Shown here: piece by piece, positions 14,621 to 20,080 of the stretch
How the letters are laid out: each line of letters starts with the position of its first letter
How positions within the stretch are numbered: the first letter of the stretch is position 1
DNA from: a virus
Length of the DNA stretch: 20,080 nucleotides
Reading direction: 5' to 3' (one strand)
Virus record (IMG/VR): IMGVR_UViG_3300018411_000087
Span: 1 to 20,080 of that record
Notes under the pieces: model-generated
The model's input: the letters and a program-made list of their open reading frames with translations, nothing else
Databases searched by the model: none
What the model was told of the DNA's origin: nothing
Program-made: the position numbers and the translations under genes

Positions 14621-14675
14621 AAACTACCTCCTCCAACCTCCTGCACTATTTAACGCATAGTTGCGAGATGCTGGA

Positions 14676-14765
14676 TCACTTCCCTTCTTGCTCTTCTAGT
14701 TGTTTGAGCTTATAAGATATGTGATAAAACATTAATAAAACGTGATTAAGCGGTACTTTCTTCAT
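14676..14765 (-). CDS. Possible very small protein, 29 aa
   Basis: A short ORF begins with ATG at 14765 preceded by GCAGGAGGTAGCAAACA, a very strong ribosome binding site, and ends at TGA 14676. It encodes MKKVPLNHVLLMFYHISYKL followed by a charged tail, with a single amphipathic helix. It overlaps the end of the upstream 54-residue ORF in another frame. Strong initiation signals support translation, but length prevents family recognition. It is located directly upstream of the large terminase gene. Function unknown. Confidence 0.5.
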   Translation of the reverse strand: MKKVPLNHVLLMFYHISYKLKQLEEQEGK

Positions 14766-14910
14766 TGTTTGCTACCTCCTGCAATTCTTTTTGATTGCAA
14801 TCAGGCGGTTTCTTAATGATTTTTTGTAGATAACGAATCGCTAGTTGTTGCTCATTTTCTGTCATGCTCTCGAAAAATTTTAGTGCATCATTTCGGTGTA
14901 CGTTTTCCAT
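14746..14910 (-). CDS. Hypothetical small protein, 54 aa
   Basis: The ORF begins at ATG 14910 with AAAAAGGAGTGAACATC upstream, an ideal ribosome binding site. The product is helical and charged: it has MTENEQQLAIRYLQKIIKK in the middle and an acidic, Gln-rich end. It fills most of the stretch between the terminase gene and the 88-residue gene, so this stretch is not empty. I do not recognise a family; small phage proteins with an 'LTEEEKxxAIxYLxK' helix are common and of unknown role. It is too small to be a convincing small terminase. Confidence 0.6.
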   Translation of the reverse strand: MENVHRNDALKFFESMTENEQQLAIRYLQKIIKKPPDCNQKELQEVANNEESTA

Positions 14911-14925
14911 GATGTTCACTCCTTT

Positions 14926-15192
14926 TTATTCAGCTAATTCATAAGTCGCTTCAAAAATATCGGGCTTGCAAGGGTAAAATTCACCTTGTATGCCTTTGAT
15001 GATGTAATCACCTAATTCAGCCCTCATAGTACCCTCTAGCGTTTTGATTTCGATGTAAAGAACATCACCGCCATATTGAGAAAATAAACTAATATCATTT
15101 CGATAGCGCCTAACCCAACTATCGGCGACTTTTAGAGAATCTCTTGTAAACTCCCAAGCTTCAACCACCACTGGTTTCTTTCTGTATTTCAT
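14926..15192 (-). CDS. Conserved phage protein (PVVVEAW / GEFYPCKPDIFEATYE type), 88 aa
   Basis: The product begins MKYRKKPVVVEAWEF and ends GEFYPCKPDIFEATYELAE, a pattern that is very widespread in phages but of unknown function. The start was set at 15192, because the ribosome binding site GGAG lies eight bases before that ATG; a GTG at 15201 and ATG at 15198 are too close to it. The protein is small and strand-rich, with D-Y-I-I-K-G before the end motif. It is usually found in accessory or early regions; here it lies inside the head module between minor head and large terminase genes. Confidence 0.8.
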   Translation of the reverse strand: MKYRKKPVVVEAWEFTRDSLKVADSWVRRYRNDISLFSQYGGDVLYIEIKTLEGTMRAELGDYIIKGIQGEFYPCKPDIFEATYELAE

Positions 15193-15197
15193 TTTCA

Positions 15198-15977
15198 TCA
15201 CTCCTTTTCCTTAATGCCAATCTTCTTCCTAGCTTCAATCTTTTCGCGTTCTTTCTCAGCAATTTTGTTTTGCTTGTACTTGGACGATGAAACTAATTCT
15301 CTTTTTCCGCGGTCTGGAATGTATTCGATGGTGCATCTACAACGCTCGTGCCTTGTGTAAATATCATCGCCGTTACCACTATCGTAATCATGCAATCCAG
15401 CTAATCTTTTGCAAAAACCACACGGCTTATGACCGCTAACGGTTCGTTTAATTTTCGGGTCTAATCCAGCTTCTGCGTGAAACTCTACATTCGATTTCAG
15501 CATGGCATCTGCAACGTTTTGGCTAAAATTAATGATTGGTTCTTCCAGCACCCATTTCACGTCGTCAAAAATAGGCGCACTGCTTATCTTATTGACTAAG
15601 CCGTCCACCCTGTTTTTATTGATTGTTGGTGCTTGTGCTTTGATACGTATACCAACCGCTTGATTTAATAAAGTTTGCACATCTACGCCAAAGCTCGTAA
15701 TTAATTCATGATTTTTTTTGAGTGTGGCATTAAGCAAACGATCCGCAATATTAAAATACATTTTTCCGTCTGGAAGAATATCCGCTCTTACGTGCAACTT
15801 GAACACCTCAGATAAAATCTTACCAATTTCAATCGCAAAATCGCTGACATCTAAATATGTTGCTTTTTTGTCCACAAGAGATTGAATGGCTTTTTTTAAT
15901 GTTTCGCTATTGTACGTTCGTTCATCGAAATCTTTTTGAATTTTAGCTAATAAATCTGGTAAAATATCCGGTTCCAT
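15198..15977 (-). CDS. Minor head protein (Mu gpF / SPP1 gp7-like), 259 aa
   Basis: The protein follows the portal by two bases. It is helical for the first 150 residues and has the family landmark near the C-terminus: CGFC at 186-189 and HERCRC at 210-215, which probably bind a metal. The C-terminal tail is lysine- and glutamate-rich. In SPP1-like phages, gp7 binds the portal and stays in the head, affecting DNA ejection. Homologues contain extra toxin or ADP-ribosyltransferase domains in some phages; none is seen here. Start ATG 15977 is preceded by GGTGAG within the portal stop region. Confidence 0.88.
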   Translation of the reverse strand: MEPDILPDLLAKIQKDFDERTYNSETLKKAIQSLVDKKATYLDVSDFAIEIGKILSEVFKLHVRADILPDGKMYFNIADRLLNATLKKNHELITSFGVDVQTLLNQAVGIRIKAQAPTINKNRVDGLVNKISSAPIFDDVKWVLEEPIINFSQNVADAMLKSNVEFHAEAGLDPKIKRTVSGHKPCGFCKRLAGLHDYDSGNGDDIYTRHERCRCTIEYIPDRGKRELVSSSKYKQNKIAEKEREKIEARKKIGIKEKE

Positions 15978-15979
15978 TT

Positions 15980-17206
15980 TTACTCACCGCCTTCAATGCC
16001 CGTTAAATCTCGAATTGTTTCTCCTGTAATATAACCAGGTATTGCTTGATTTAACTTAATCGCTCCATCACCAATCATCGTTAGCATGTTTGCGTCAGCT
16101 TCGAACAGTGGCTCCCATTTTGGTTTTGTCAAAACGAATTGACTACGTAAATAAGAAAAATCATCACGCAAACAAGCGGATAGATATGCCACGTTTAACA
16201 AACCAGCACCTAAGCTTCGTTGAGCTTTTCTTCCAGCAAGTCGTAAGTTTTCATGACTTGCTTTAATAGCTTCAACACTTGATGGATTTTCAGAAACGAA
16301 TCCTAAATCATCTAATGTCAATCCTGTTTCTCCAGCAAATCCAGCGGCTGCAGTTTTCAGTTGTTCTGTAAATGGTGTCATCGATGGTGTAGTGAATTGT
16401 CCAATCGTCGGTTTGTCACCGCCATCACCTTTTGTAAATTCCAACATTGTTGAGATTGTCGCTTTCCAGCCATCTAAGGGTTCTGAGTCTGGATCAGTAC
16501 CCAAGACATATTTTTGTGGGAATGAATAAAATTCCGCGGTAATGTCTGCACGCTCTAAAGTCCGTTTTGCATAGCTTTGATAATAAATTCCAGAACGCGT
16601 AATTCTCGAACGGCCAAACGGACGAACTGCATCCGGACGGTGAACGACTGGAACGAGCAACGGATAGGCAACATTACTTTCGATGCTTTTCACGTAACTG
16701 CCACTAAGATAAAAATCAGTTCGATGTGGCAAGAAGTGTGCTTCTGTTTCCGGTTTGCCGTATTCATCACGACTTAGAACCGCGTAACCTTCTGTCAATA
16801 ATCCTGTGATTGGATCAATGACACCCGTTGCATTACTTGCTTCAACAACTTGTAATCTCACCTCATCGTTATCGCCTTTTGAAATATAAACAAAGGCACA
16901 CGATGCAATCATTGCTGATAACACCACGCTATCAAAAAAGATGTCTGGATTGTTTTGTTCGAAAATCTCCATTACTTCAAAATTATCGTTTTCAAATTCT
17001 CTGAAAACTAAACGATCTGCTAAGCTATCGACACCTTTTGCACACCACCCCAAAACCGACCGATAACGATTGCGAATTTCTGGTGGAATGGTGATTCCGA
17101 TGCTTCTTTCGCGGTGTTTAATGTCGTAATGCTGATAGCGTAAATCCACACGAGGTTTGTGTTTCTCTAACTTTTTACGTAGATATTCAATGCCTTTTTC
17201 ACTCAA
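15980..17206 (-). CDS. Portal protein (SPP1 gp6-like), 408 aa
   Basis: The protein forms the dodecameric ring at the unique capsid vertex through which DNA enters and leaves. Typical features are the N-terminal RNRYRSVLGWCAKGVDSLAD segment, VQVVEASNAT-type middle strands, PVVHRPDAVRPFGRSRITRS, and the long helix with LTLDDLGFVSENPSSVEAIK. It is shorter than SPP1 gp6 (about 500 residues) but similar to many lactobacillale portals. The start is TTG at 17206, ten bases after GGAG; no ATG lies near. It heads the head module with no terminase gene in front of it, which is unusual. Confidence 0.92.
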   Translation of the reverse strand: MSEKGIEYLRKKLEKHKPRVDLRYQHYDIKHRERSIGITIPPEIRNRYRSVLGWCAKGVDSLADRLVFREFENDNFEVMEIFEQNNPDIFFDSVVLSAMIASCAFVYISKGDNDEVRLQVVEASNATGVIDPITGLLTEGYAVLSRDEYGKPETEAHFLPHRTDFYLSGSYVKSIESNVAYPLLVPVVHRPDAVRPFGRSRITRSGIYYQSYAKRTLERADITAEFYSFPQKYVLGTDPDSEPLDGWKATISTMLEFTKGDGGDKPTIGQFTTPSMTPFTEQLKTAAAGFAGETGLTLDDLGFVSENPSSVEAIKASHENLRLAGRKAQRSLGAGLLNVAYLSACLRDDFSYLRSQFVLTKPKWEPLFEADANMLTMIGDGAIKLNQAIPGYITGETIRDLTGIEGGE

Positions 17207-17358
17207 TTTTTTTCAACTCCTTTCAATAATAAACGTTCGCACGAGAAAATATGCACAGTGACGGCATGAACTACGGAGAAAACAAGGCAAGGGTTCCCCT
17301 CCCCCCGTCTCTTTCGCTCTAACGCCTTTGTTTTAATGTCCTAAGGGTTTTATATTAC
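17207..17358. other. HNH-portal spacer with G/C-run and long inverted repeat; possible cos/packaging region
   Basis: The 152-bp spacer has no convincing gene. On the minus strand AAAACAAAGGC and GCCTTGTTTT pair (one bulged base) around an interior containing GGGGGGAGGGGAACCC, rare in this AT-rich DNA. In HNH-encoding cos phages the cohesive-end site often lies next to the HNH gene. The assignment as cos is inference only. Confidence 0.35.
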
Positions 17359-17700
17359 TCACTGCGAACTCTTGTATAACGTCCAATCTAGGCTTTTGGG
17401 AAGGTTGCGATTGCCTATTGTTTTAACATCAATCTTGTTTGTCTTTGCATTGAATAGCTTGTCAGACTTCTGTCGGTTGCAAGTGGCGTGTGCTAGTTGT
17501 AAGTTCTCCATGGCACTTGGATGTCCACCTTTGTTTACCGGAATGATATGGTCAACGGTTGGCGCTAATGGATTAGGCGGCTTAAGCTTCACATCAACTG
17601 GCTTACCACAGATACCACAAACGTTCTGAGTCATCAGTATCTTCTTGCGGTTCTTGTCGTAGGCTACACGGTGTGGTCCTTGTCGGTCTGCTCTAGTCAA
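17359..17700 (-). CDS. HNH endonuclease, 113 aa
   Basis: The enzyme carries a complete HNH (beta-beta-alpha metal) site: CGIC (C28, C31), TVDHIIP (D50, H51), the mid Asn in ENLQLAH (N66, H71) and CNRQKSD (C74, N75). In many siphoviruses a small HNH protein encoded beside terminase genes is needed for cos cleavage with the terminase. The start chosen is TTG at 17700, nine bases after AAAAGGAG; the frame is open further upstream to 17829, but that extension runs through a hairpin terminator and lacks homology. It lies immediately downstream of the putative late leader. Confidence 0.88.
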   Translation of the reverse strand: MTRADRQGPHRVAYDKNRKKILMTQNVCGICGKPVDVKLKPPNPLAPTVDHIIPVNKGGHPSAMENLQLAHATCNRQKSDKLFNAKTNKIDVKTIGNRNLPKSLDWTLYKSSQ

Positions 17701-17723
17701 TGCTATCAACTCCTTTTGGGTAT

Positions 17724-17751
17724 TAAAAAAGACAGAACCAAAGTCCTGTCT
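17724..17751 (-). terminator. Intrinsic terminator in the late leader, before the HNH gene
   Basis: On the minus strand AGACAGGAC and GTTCTGTCT form a 9-bp stem (one G-T pair) with a TTTG loop, followed by TTTTTT. It lies between the late regulator and the HNH ribosome binding site, about 90 bases downstream of a possible promoter. Confidence 0.85.
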
Positions 17752-17760
17752 CAAAACGAT

Positions 17761-17779
17761 GAGAGGATGCACTCCTCTC
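17761..17779 (-). promoter_or_regulatory. Leader hairpin next to the terminator
   Basis: GAGAGGA and TCCTCTC form a perfect 7-bp stem with a five-base loop, nine bases upstream of the terminator stem on the minus strand. It is not followed by a T tract. It could be a protein- or polymerase-contact element or part of a larger leader fold. Confidence 0.55.
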
Positions 17780-17843
17780 TTTATACATAGATTTTTGTGT
17801 GAGCAGTCCTCTATGATCGCTTCCGTCAAATTATTACACTACT

Positions 17844-17872
17844 AATATAAACCGTATGAATCAATGATTGAA
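17844..17872 (-). promoter_or_regulatory. Possible late promoter, weak -35
   Basis: On the minus strand TTCAAT (17872-17867) and TATATT (17849-17844) are separated by 17 bases. The -10 matches at five of six positions, the -35 at three, as expected for an activator-dependent promoter. An alternative pair is TTCATA with TGTAAT at 16 bases (17860-17833). It follows the ArpU-like gene and precedes the head module. Confidence 0.4.
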
Positions 17873-17879
17873 TAGGTGT

Positions 17880-17893
17880 AACGTTCGAACATT
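17880..17893. promoter_or_regulatory. Inverted repeat upstream of the possible late promoter
   Basis: AATGTTCGAACGTT is a near-perfect 14-bp inverted repeat centred on TTCGAA, lying seven bases before the possible -35. The half-site ATGTTC is repeated once more just upstream. It is a candidate binding site for the ArpU-like regulator encoded next to it. Confidence 0.4.
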
Positions 17894-17908
17894 TAATGAA
17901 CATTGGTT

Positions 17909-18388
17909 TTAAAACAATGAAATCTGGTTACTCTCTATTCTTTCGATATTATAATATTCTATCTCATCTTCTCTTTGCTTCCTGCTGTTGTAATTCAATT
18001 CGTAATCATCTAGGAATTGAATTGTTTTTCTAATCTCTGCATGGCGTTGTCTGATGTATGAAGCACTGTAATCAGTTTCCTCAGCCACTTCTTCTAATGA
18101 GTAACCATCAATGTATTTCAATCGGACAATATCGTTATCTAATCCTTTGAAGGAACGAACGATTGATAGCAACTCTCCTTTTTGTTCTTCTAATCTTTTG
18201 ATTTCTTGTTCTATCTTTTCAATACTTTCTTCTAAGGATGATGACCTAGAATTCTTTTCTAATCGGACGTTTGCTAGGTCACCATTTACCCAACGATCTA
18301 ATTCTAATCTAGACTTGTTTAGATTCCATTTTAAATAAAGTATTTGTTCGTCTAAACATTGGTAATCTTTTAACCATTGAAATCTCAC
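17909..18388 (-). CDS. Late transcription regulator, ArpU/DUF1492-like, 159 aa
   Basis: The N-terminal 80 residues are helical and coiled-coil-like (SLEESIEKIEQEIKRLEEQK). The C-terminal part is a sigma-70 region 4-like helix-turn-helix: VRLKYIDGYSLEEVAEETDY followed by SASYIRQRHAEIRKTI. This is the layout of phage late regulators such as ArpU, RinA and DUF1492 proteins, which act at the junction of early and late genes. The start chosen is GTG 18388, eight bases from AAGGGG; a GTG three codons earlier is too close to it. The gene directly precedes the putative late promoter and leader, which supports control of head and tail transcription. It could be either an activator or an antiterminator. 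Confidence 0.8.
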   Translation of the reverse strand: MRFQWLKDYQCLDEQILYLKWNLNKSRLELDRWVNGDLANVRLEKNSRSSSLEESIEKIEQEIKRLEEQKGELLSIVRSFKGLDNDIVRLKYIDGYSLEEVAEETDYSASYIRQRHAEIRKTIQFLDDYELNYNSRKQREDEIEYYNIERIESNQISLF

Positions 18389-18392
18389 AAAC

Positions 18393-18451
18393 GCCACCCC
18401 TTATGATATAATTATTGTGTTGGTGTCATCTCGTTAGTACAAGAGGTGGCA
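18393..18451 (-). promoter_or_regulatory. Leader of the late regulator with two mutually exclusive pairings
   Basis: On the minus strand TGCCACC (18451-18445) can pair with GAGATGACA as part of a 9-bp hairpin with several G-T pairs, or with GGTGGCG overlapping the ribosome binding site AAGGGGTGG. The second pairing (six Watson-Crick pairs plus one wobble) would hide the start region. Regulatory use is inferred. Confidence 0.3.
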
Positions 18452-18457
18452 TTTTTT
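18424..18457 (+). terminator. Hairpin plus T tract oriented for plus-strand transcripts
   Basis: TGTCATCTC and GAGGTGGCA form a 9-bp stem (with G-T pairs) followed by TTTTTT on the plus strand. No plus-strand gene is present, so it may stop antisense transcription, or the hairpin may serve the minus-strand leader instead. Confidence 0.4.
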
Positions 18458-18623
18458 ATTTACAGTCATCTTTTTCGGCTAATAAATTACCATCTTTACT
18501 CCAATACTGGTGAACGATTCTTACCGGGTTTTCGGGCGTTCCTTTGCCACGGACTGCTTCTATATGAATAACTTCTAGTAGCTCTACTTTTCGAGGTGTT
18601 TCCAATTCTAATTCTGGTTTCAT
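18456..18623 (-). CDS. Conserved small phage protein (RGKGTPENPVR..YW type), 55 aa
   Basis: The start ATG at 18623 overlaps the upstream stop (ATGA) and has GAGGAGGAAGCAGA before it; the frame is open earlier but without a better signal. The product is acidic to neutral, with VELLEVIHIEAVRGKG followed by TPENPVRIVHQYWSKDGNLL. I recall this pattern from many small proteins in early regions of Gram-positive phages; function is not known. It is the last gene of the small-gene cluster before the late regulator. Confidence 0.78.
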   Translation of the reverse strand: MKPELELETPRKVELLEVIHIEAVRGKGTPENPVRIVHQYWSKDGNLLAEKDDCK

Positions 18624-18916
18624 TCTGCTTCCTCCTCGAAAAGTAAAATTTTGTCGCAATAACTCTCGCTTTTATCAAACATATCTAAATTAACCCAATC
18701 GCCTTTCGTGTTATAAATCAATTCGTTATTCATGTAAGTGATAAACCATTTTTCGGTGTGCATTGGTTTTCCTTCTCGGTTGAACACCAGTAATTTAGTA
18801 CACCACTTTCTTCTTGTAATTCCTACACCCTCTATATAATCGTTAAACTTAGATTGCATATCCTCTGTATAGGCTTCATGTAATTGTTGAGATTTAGTTA
18901 TGTTCGTTATTTTCAT
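18620..18916 (-). CDS. Hypothetical protein, 98 aa
   Basis: The product is a soluble alpha/beta protein. It begins with a helical part (SQQLHEAYTEDMQSKFNDYIE) followed by strands (WCTKLLVFNREGK, EKWFITYMNNELIYN) and ends in an acidic tail (LFEEEAE). I recognise no family or catalytic motif. It overlaps both neighbours by ATGA, so the three genes are translated as a coupled set. It probably belongs to the accessory control or host-interaction genes of the early region. Confidence 0.72.
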   Translation of the reverse strand: MKITNITKSQQLHEAYTEDMQSKFNDYIEGVGITRRKWCTKLLVFNREGKPMHTEKWFITYMNNELIYNTKGDWVNLDMFDKSESYCDKILLFEEEAE

Positions 18917-19422
18917 TCTTCTTCCTCCTCAATCGGTTTCGCATACGGCTTATATACTTCGGGCACGTGTTCAAGTTCTTCTTTCGTAAACCGCTGTTTT
19001 AACTTGTCGCTCAGACGACAAGCAAAGTAATTCTTATCGCCTTTACGTTGGCTTAACGCTTGCTGTATGCCGTCACTTGTTTCAAGGTGCGGTAACGGAA
19101 TATAGTAAAGTTGTTCTGGTTCGATGGTGTAGCCGTTAGTCAAAGCCTTTAACATTGTCTCTGAGTTTTTCTTAAACCATCGTATTACACTTTCGTCAAC
19201 AAAAGACGCGTGGAATGACATCAAAGAGCCTAATACATCAATTGGTGTTCCACCTTCGTTTAAGTAACTTTGAATCCACTCCGCTATGTACTTAGGCACT
19301 GCCACTTTTTCTGGTGTGTCGTCTAGTTTAAGAATATCATCCTGTAAATCATCAAGAGAAAAACAAATATATTTATCATGTTCGCTAAATAATTTGCTCA
19401 CATTTTCTTTCGTAAATTTCAT
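18913..19422 (-). CDS. DUF1642-family phage protein, 169 aa
   Basis: The characteristic pattern is present: DTPEKVAVPKYIAEWIQSYL in the first third, a helix with VIRWFKKNSETMLKALTNGY in the middle, and EQLYYIPLPH after it. The end of the protein (RFTKEELEHVPEVYKPYAKP followed by an acidic tail) also fits DUF1642, a family found almost only in Gram-positive phages and of unknown function. The ATG follows GGAGGAGTTAAA. The ATGA overlap with the next gene suggests coupling. Confidence 0.85.
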   Translation of the reverse strand: MKFTKENVSKLFSEHDKYICFSLDDLQDDILKLDDTPEKVAVPKYIAEWIQSYLNEGGTPIDVLGSLMSFHASFVDESVIRWFKKNSETMLKALTNGYTIEPEQLYYIPLPHLETSDGIQQALSQRKGDKNYFACRLSDKLKQRFTKEELEHVPEVYKPYAKPIEEEEE

Positions 19423-19423
19423 T

Positions 19424-19690
19424 TTAACTCCTCCATTTCCCTATTTTCTCCCATTCTTCATCCGTCCAAACCTCAAATAAATCAATCGGCTGAACTTCTA
19501 TTGCTCTTGCGTATTTCCCAACACTCTCAATTGGAATGTTCGATTCTTTTTCCATCAATTTCACTACGACCGGTTCACTACTTTTAATTCTTTTTGCAAG
19601 TGTTGCGTTGCTAATGTCTTTTAACGCTAAATATCGTTTGACGTTTACCCAAAAATTTACTCTTGTATTCACATCGTTATTTTCATCCAT
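19424..19690 (-). CDS. Small helix-turn-helix-like protein, 88 aa
   Basis: The segment NVKRYLALKDISNATLAKRI, then a turn and SEPVVVKLMEKESNIPIESVGKYARAIEV, has the spacing of an XRE-type helix-turn-helix with five helices. The following PIDLFEVW recalls the end of Cro/C1-type domains. It may be a small DNA-binding regulator, but the recognition helix is atypical and a structural role in a complex is possible. The ATG has AAAGGAGTG upstream. It belongs to the early small-gene cluster. Confidence 0.68.
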   Translation of the reverse strand: MDENNDVNTRVNFWVNVKRYLALKDISNATLAKRIKSSEPVVVKLMEKESNIPIESVGKYARAIEVQPIDLFEVWTDEEWEKIGKWRS

Positions 19691-19704
19691 CGTTTCACAC
19701 TCCT

Positions 19705-20061
19705 TTATCCTAATATTTCAAACTTATAGCCCTTCAACCGTCCGCTTCGAATTGGCTTTTCACTTTCACAATTTCTGGAAACGGTACTTCTGTCAGCGCG
19801 GTAATGATTCGCGGCTGCTCCCATTGAGACAAATGTTATGCAAGTGCCATCCGGCTTGATAACACGACATTTCTTAGGTTCGATTCCTCTAAAGTTTTCG
19901 GGTTTGACTGGTGTAAATGAAAAATCTTCCAACGGTCTTGGATCACCGACAAGCCAACAAACATAATTGCGTCCATCGTGACCAGCTACGGACATAATTC
20001 GAGTGTAACGATTAATAATATCTCCTGTTATCTCATGACCTTGAATCGTTTTGTATTTCAT
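19705..20061 (-). CDS. NUMOD-like DNA-binding protein without nuclease domain, 118 aa
   Basis: The C-terminal 55 residues read like a NUMOD1-type module found in homing endonucleases: VIKPDGTCITFVSMGAAANH, then YRADRSTVSRNCESEK, and finally RSGRLKGYKFEIL. The helix with AAANHY and STVSRNC would contact DNA. The N-terminal half (ITGDIINRYTRIMSVAGHDGRN) has no HNH or GIY-YIG motif, so no cutting is expected. It may be a free-standing DNA-binding protein or a relic of a homing endonuclease. The start ATG overlaps a possible upstream stop. Confidence 0.68.
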   Translation of the reverse strand: MKYKTIQGHEITGDIINRYTRIMSVAGHDGRNYVCWLVGDPRPLEDFSFTPVKPENFRGIEPKKCRVIKPDGTCITFVSMGAAANHYRADRSTVSRNCESEKPIRSGRLKGYKFEILG

Positions 20062-20080
20062 TGAATCACTTCCTCATCCA
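20058..20080 (-). CDS. End of an upstream gene (partial)
   Basis: In one minus-strand frame the last bases read DEEVIQ and stop, with the TGA overlapping the ATG of the next gene. This ATGA junction is the same as elsewhere in the cluster, so a coupled gene probably continues beyond the window. Nothing can be said of its product. Confidence 0.35.

Noticed and set aside
14746-14910. The 54-residue ORF as the missing small terminase
   Set aside because: It is too short for a DNA-binding plus oligomerisation domain and shows no recognisable helix-turn-helix.
17701-17829. An N-terminal extension of the HNH protein back to 17829
   Set aside because: The frame is open but passes through the hairpin and terminator, has no homology to HNH proteins, and a well-placed ribosome binding site exists for the TTG at 17700.
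17830-17908. A tRNA or small RNA gene in the spacer after the late regulator
   Set aside because: No cloverleaf or CCA-type end could be drawn; the signals present fit a promoter region better.

Overview
The window is part of a tailed, siphovirus-type phage or prophage of a low-GC Gram-positive host, most likely in the order Lactobacillales (Enterococcus, Vagococcus, Carnobacterium or Streptococcus type). The reasons are AT-rich DNA, AGGAGG-type ribosome binding sites, frequent TTG and GTG starts, and protein families typical of phages of that group: DUF1642, an ArpU-like late regulator, the Minor_capsid_1/2/3 trio, a Gp6-like portal and an amidase endolysin. Every supported gene is on the minus strand, so the biological order runs from 20080 down to 1. 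No integrase, repressor, attachment site, CRISPR array or tRNA gene was seen, so lysogeny cannot be shown from this window.

Right end (20080-17909): small accessory and control genes. These are a NUMOD-like DNA-binding protein, an HTH-like protein, a DUF1642 protein, two small conserved-looking proteins and an ArpU/DUF1492-like late regulator. Just after the regulator comes a possible late promoter with an inverted repeat upstream. A leader with two hairpins follows, the second a strong intrinsic terminator, and then an HNH endonuclease gene.

Head and packaging (17700-10176): HNH, portal, minor head protein, three small genes, terminase large subunit, scaffold, major capsid protein and five head-completion proteins. 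The large terminase lies after the portal and minor head genes instead of before them, and no small terminase was recognised.

Tail (10162-2432): tail tube, a gpG/gpGT chaperone pair with a textbook -1 slippery heptamer, a tape measure with four 43-residue repeats, distal tail protein, tail-associated protein and a sialidase-like receptor-binding protein.

Left end (2431-1): an integral-membrane acyltransferase split at an A7 tract and preceded by a good sigma-A-type promoter, a small hypothetical protein, a membrane/coiled-coil protein, a terminator, a holin and the N-terminal 143 residues of an amidase endolysin that runs off the window.

Together the genes package DNA, build head and tail, recognise a surface glycan and lyse the cell. 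The acyltransferase could modify the host surface. The points most worth following up are the acyltransferase unit with its own promoter and slippery tract, the terminator-containing late leader, the other intrinsic terminators inside the late operon, and the rearranged packaging block.
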